A stretch of DNA of 64,000 nucleotides, from the NCBI GenBank assembly GCA_049446715.1, contig JBMTQX010000011.1:1-64000 (forward strand), in the 5' to 3' direction. This DNA comes from Eutrophocola sp049446715. GTDB lineage: Bacteria > Pseudomonadota > Gammaproteobacteria > Pseudomonadales > Pseudohongiellaceae. The position numbers and the translations under genes are program-made. Position 1 is the first letter of the stretch; each line of letters begins with the position of its first letter. Of the stretch, positions 62,066 to 64,000 are shown piece by piece. The notes under the pieces are model-generated. The model saw only the letters and a program-made list of their open reading frames with translations. It searched no databases and was not told the origin of the DNA.

Positions 62066-64000
62066 TTATTCGGCAACGATCCTGAGCAGTTGTTCGTAGT
62101 CGGTCAGGCCCTGGAAGATCTTGTGAATGCCATCCTGCTTCAGGGTGCGCATACCGTCCTTGATGGCCTGGGCCGTCAGGTCGGAGAGATCGGCTTTCTT
62201 GTAGATCATGGACTGCAACTCATGGGTACCCACCAGCAGCTCATGCACACCGGTACGGCCCTTGTAGCCCGAGTCTCCACACTCATCACAGCCCACAGCC
62301 CGCATCAGTTCGATGTCTTTTGTATCAATACCGGTTTCGGCAAACATCTCCTCGCCGTACTGGCTGATGAGGTGGTCAAGTTCCTTTTGTTCCGGCTTGT
62401 ACGGTTCCTTGCACTTGCCACACAGGGTGCGCATGAGACGCTGGGCCAGTATGCCCAACAAGGCATCGGAGAAATTGACCGGGTCAAGTCCCAGGTCCAG
62501 CAGACGGGTAATGGTTTCAGGTGCTGAGTTGGTATGCAGGGTGGACAACACCAGGTGACCGGTGAGCGAGGCTTCAATGCCGATATGCGCGGTTTCATGG
62601 TCCCGCATCTCACCGATCAGGATAACGTCGGGGTCGGCACGCAGGAAGGCTCGCATGGCCGCGGCGAACGTGAAACCGATTTTCGGCTGCATCTGCACCT
62701 GTTGCAGACCAGGTTGGGTGATTTCCACCGGGTCCTCCGCGGTCCAGATCTTGCGGTCCGGCGTGTTGAGATGGCCCAGCACGGCATGCAGCGAGGTGGT
62801 TTTACCGGAACCTGTCGGACCTACCACCAGGATCAGCCCGTGCGGGTGCTTGGTGATCTCCATCAGGTTTTCCATGTTCTTCGGTGCCAGGTTCAGTTTT
62901 TCCAGTGGCATCGCAGAACCGGCAGCCAGGATACGCAGCACCGCACTTTCACCATTCACGGTGGGCACGGTGGCGACACGCAGTTCCAGTGCCCTGCCCC
63001 GGATCTTTAGTTTGCACTTGCCGTCCTGCGGCAGGCGACGCTCGGAGATATCCAGGCGCGACATGACTTTGATACGGGCAATCAGGGCGCCGGTGTGTTC
63101 TGCCGGAACCTTGAGAATTTCGCGGCACACGCCATCCACGCGCACGCGCACAATCCCGGGTGATTTTTCCTTGCCCGGTTCGATATGGATATCCGAGCCA
63201 CCCAGTTTGTCGGATTCGATAATGATGCGGTTGACCAACTGGATGATGCCCGAGGCAGCAGCGGCACTTTCGGCATCGTCACGGTCATCTTTCGAATCGT
63301 CCAGTTCGACGCCGCTTTCCGCCTCCAGGCTCTTGAATACATCATCAAAGCCTTCAGTATCGTCCTCTTCCTCGGTGCCCCCGAGGTAACGCAGGATGTC
63401 CTCGGCCAGGCCGACCCGGAACACATAGTTCCTGGCATTGAGGATGCCCTGGATTTCCATGATGCGCTGGTAATTACTGGGGTCACTGATCAGGATCGTG
63501 ACCTCTTCCTTGCTGCCGGCCACCGGTACCCAGAGGTTGTTGCGCAGGTAACTGGCACCGAGGTTTTCCATCAGATCAATCGGCAGCGTGATGTTCTTGT
63601 CATATCCCATCCAGGGGACGCGATAGTAAAGCTCCAGGGATTTGCCGATTTCCTGCGGCTCTAACTTGTAGTCGTCCATGAGCATCTTGGTGACCGTGCC
63701 ACCATATAATGAGACGCCCTTTTCGATTTCATCCAGGTCCTTCGCACTGAGCTTGCCCTGCTGCACCAGGTAGTCGTAAGGACCTTGGGTGCTCTGGAAT
63801 TCCGAACGGAACTGCTTGGCCAGCATCTGCGCCAGCATTTGCGCATGCTTGAGATCGGTGCTGGTAAAAACCGGATCATCCTTGAAGCGGATGAGCTGGA
63901 CCACACCCAGCAGTATGTCGTCCTTGATCGGCACGACGATCATGGATTTGAAGAACAGGTCTTGGGATTCACTGAAGCTCTTGTCCCACTTCAGGCGGGC
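62066..64000 (-). CDS. GAF-domain GspE/PilB-type ATPase, N-terminus beyond window edge
   Basis: The minus-strand frame is open to the window edge; the 19 codons before Met 63941-63943 continue a GAF-like domain (FFKSMIVVPIKDDILLGVVQLIRF). Then come an MshEN/T2SSE-N domain (about 50-190 of the visible part), an acidic linker, and the assembly ATPase: Walker A GPTGSGKTTS, Asp box AEDPVEI, Walker B VILIGEMRD, His box LVLSTLHTNSAPETI, and zinc-binding cysteines CGKCKEP ... CDECGDSG. Such ATPases power pilus or type II secretion assembly; a GAF domain suggests signal-dependent control. The rest of the system is not in the window. Confidence 0.88.
   Translation of the reverse strand, partial: ARLKWDKSFSESQDLFFKSMIVVPIKDDILLGVVQLIRFKDDPVFTSTDLKHAQMLAQMLAKQFRSEFQSTQGPYDYLVQQGKLSAKDLDEIEKGVSLYGGTVTKMLMDDYKLEPQEIGKSLELYYRVPWMGYDKNITLPIDLMENLGASYLRNNLWVPVAGSKEEVTILISDPSNYQRIMEIQGILNARNYVFRVGLAEDILRYLGGTEEEDDTEGFDDVFKSLEAESGVELDDSKDDRDDAESAAAASGIIQLVNRIIIESDKLGGSDIHIEPGKEKSPGIVRVRVDGVCREILKVPAEHTGALIARIKVMSRLDISERRLPQDGKCKLKIRGRALELRVATVPTVNGESAVLRILAAGSAMPLEKLNLAPKNMENLMEITKHPHGLILVVGPTGSGKTTSLHAVLGHLNTPDRKIWTAEDPVEITQPGLQQVQMQPKIGFTFAAAMRAFLRADPDVILIGEMRDHETAHIGIEASLTGHLVLSTLHTNSAPETITRLLDLGLDPVNFSDALLGILAQRLMRTLCGKCKEPYKPEQKELDHLISQYGEEMFAETGIDTKDIELMRAVGCDECGDSGYKGRTGVHELLVGTHELQSMIYKKADLSDLTAQAIKDGMRTLKQDGIHKIFQGLTDYEQLLRIVAE

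Overview
The window looks like chromosomal DNA of a free-living, aerobic gammaproteobacterium. It carries rnfD-rnfG-rnfE-nth in the gammaproteobacterial order, an NrdA with two ATP-cones followed by NrdB as in Pseudomonas, PilU, a TonB receptor, Fur-like boxes and lipobox or Tat-type signals. The assignment is from gene content only; a marine or aquatic relative of the Cellvibrionales/OM182/Pseudohongiella type is a guess. Most of the sequence is GC-rich and densely coded. The first ~1 kb is strikingly AT-rich and looks foreign. No rRNA, tRNA, CRISPR array, transposase or phage gene was seen.

Layout. 1-1000: AT-rich segment with a double-glycine-leader peptide gene and a cut-off membrane protein. 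1-12.4 kb: secreted esterase, rnfDGE-nth (without rnfABC), argG, pyrC, rnt, a frameshifted universal stress protein, an acyl-ACP/CoA ligase and the iron-storage pair bfd-bfr behind a Fur-like box. 12.6-19.5 kb: an iron/vitamin region with a DUF6607-like gene, a deletion-fused TonB receptor/PepSY relic, a PnuC-type transporter, an intact Fur-boxed TonB siderophore receptor, a thiamine-binding protein and a peroxiredoxin. 19.7-29 kb: a secreted operon (DUF6152, unknown, cupin-SMP30 fusion), two decayed genes, a DMT exporter, grxD, an amidohydrolase lipoprotein and an unpaired HyuB. 29.2-32.2 kb: argD-argF and an orphan ABC ATPase. 32.2-38.2 kb: a ~1 kb control region with NrdR-like and DnaA-like boxes, then nrdA-nrdB-small ORF. 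38.3-39.8 kb: a heavily decayed AAA+ ATPase. 39.8-50.7 kb: small proteins, cyclophilin, CysC, a SEC-C/2OG-Fe oxygenase, GST, DinG, an acyltransferase, an Nramp-like transporter, SbcB and a DUF4159 protein. 50.8-55.6 kb: a TfoX-like gene with an amber codon and the operon PQQ dehydrogenase - Rieske protein - PQQ dehydrogenase. 55.8-64 kb: pyrB, pilU, prfC, two related small membrane proteins and a cut-off GAF/GspE-type ATPase.

Three features stand out. First, six genes are visibly broken by stops, frameshifts or deletion. Second, a family of short palindromic REP-like repeats (core GTCGGCAAACGGCC...GGCCGACCTAC) sits between genes, twice linked to a tract of TTGCCTC-like heptamers. Third, several usual partners are missing: rnfDGE without rnfABC, HyuB without HyuA, an ABC ATPase without permease, and quinoproteins beside a Rieske protein where a cytochrome c might be expected.
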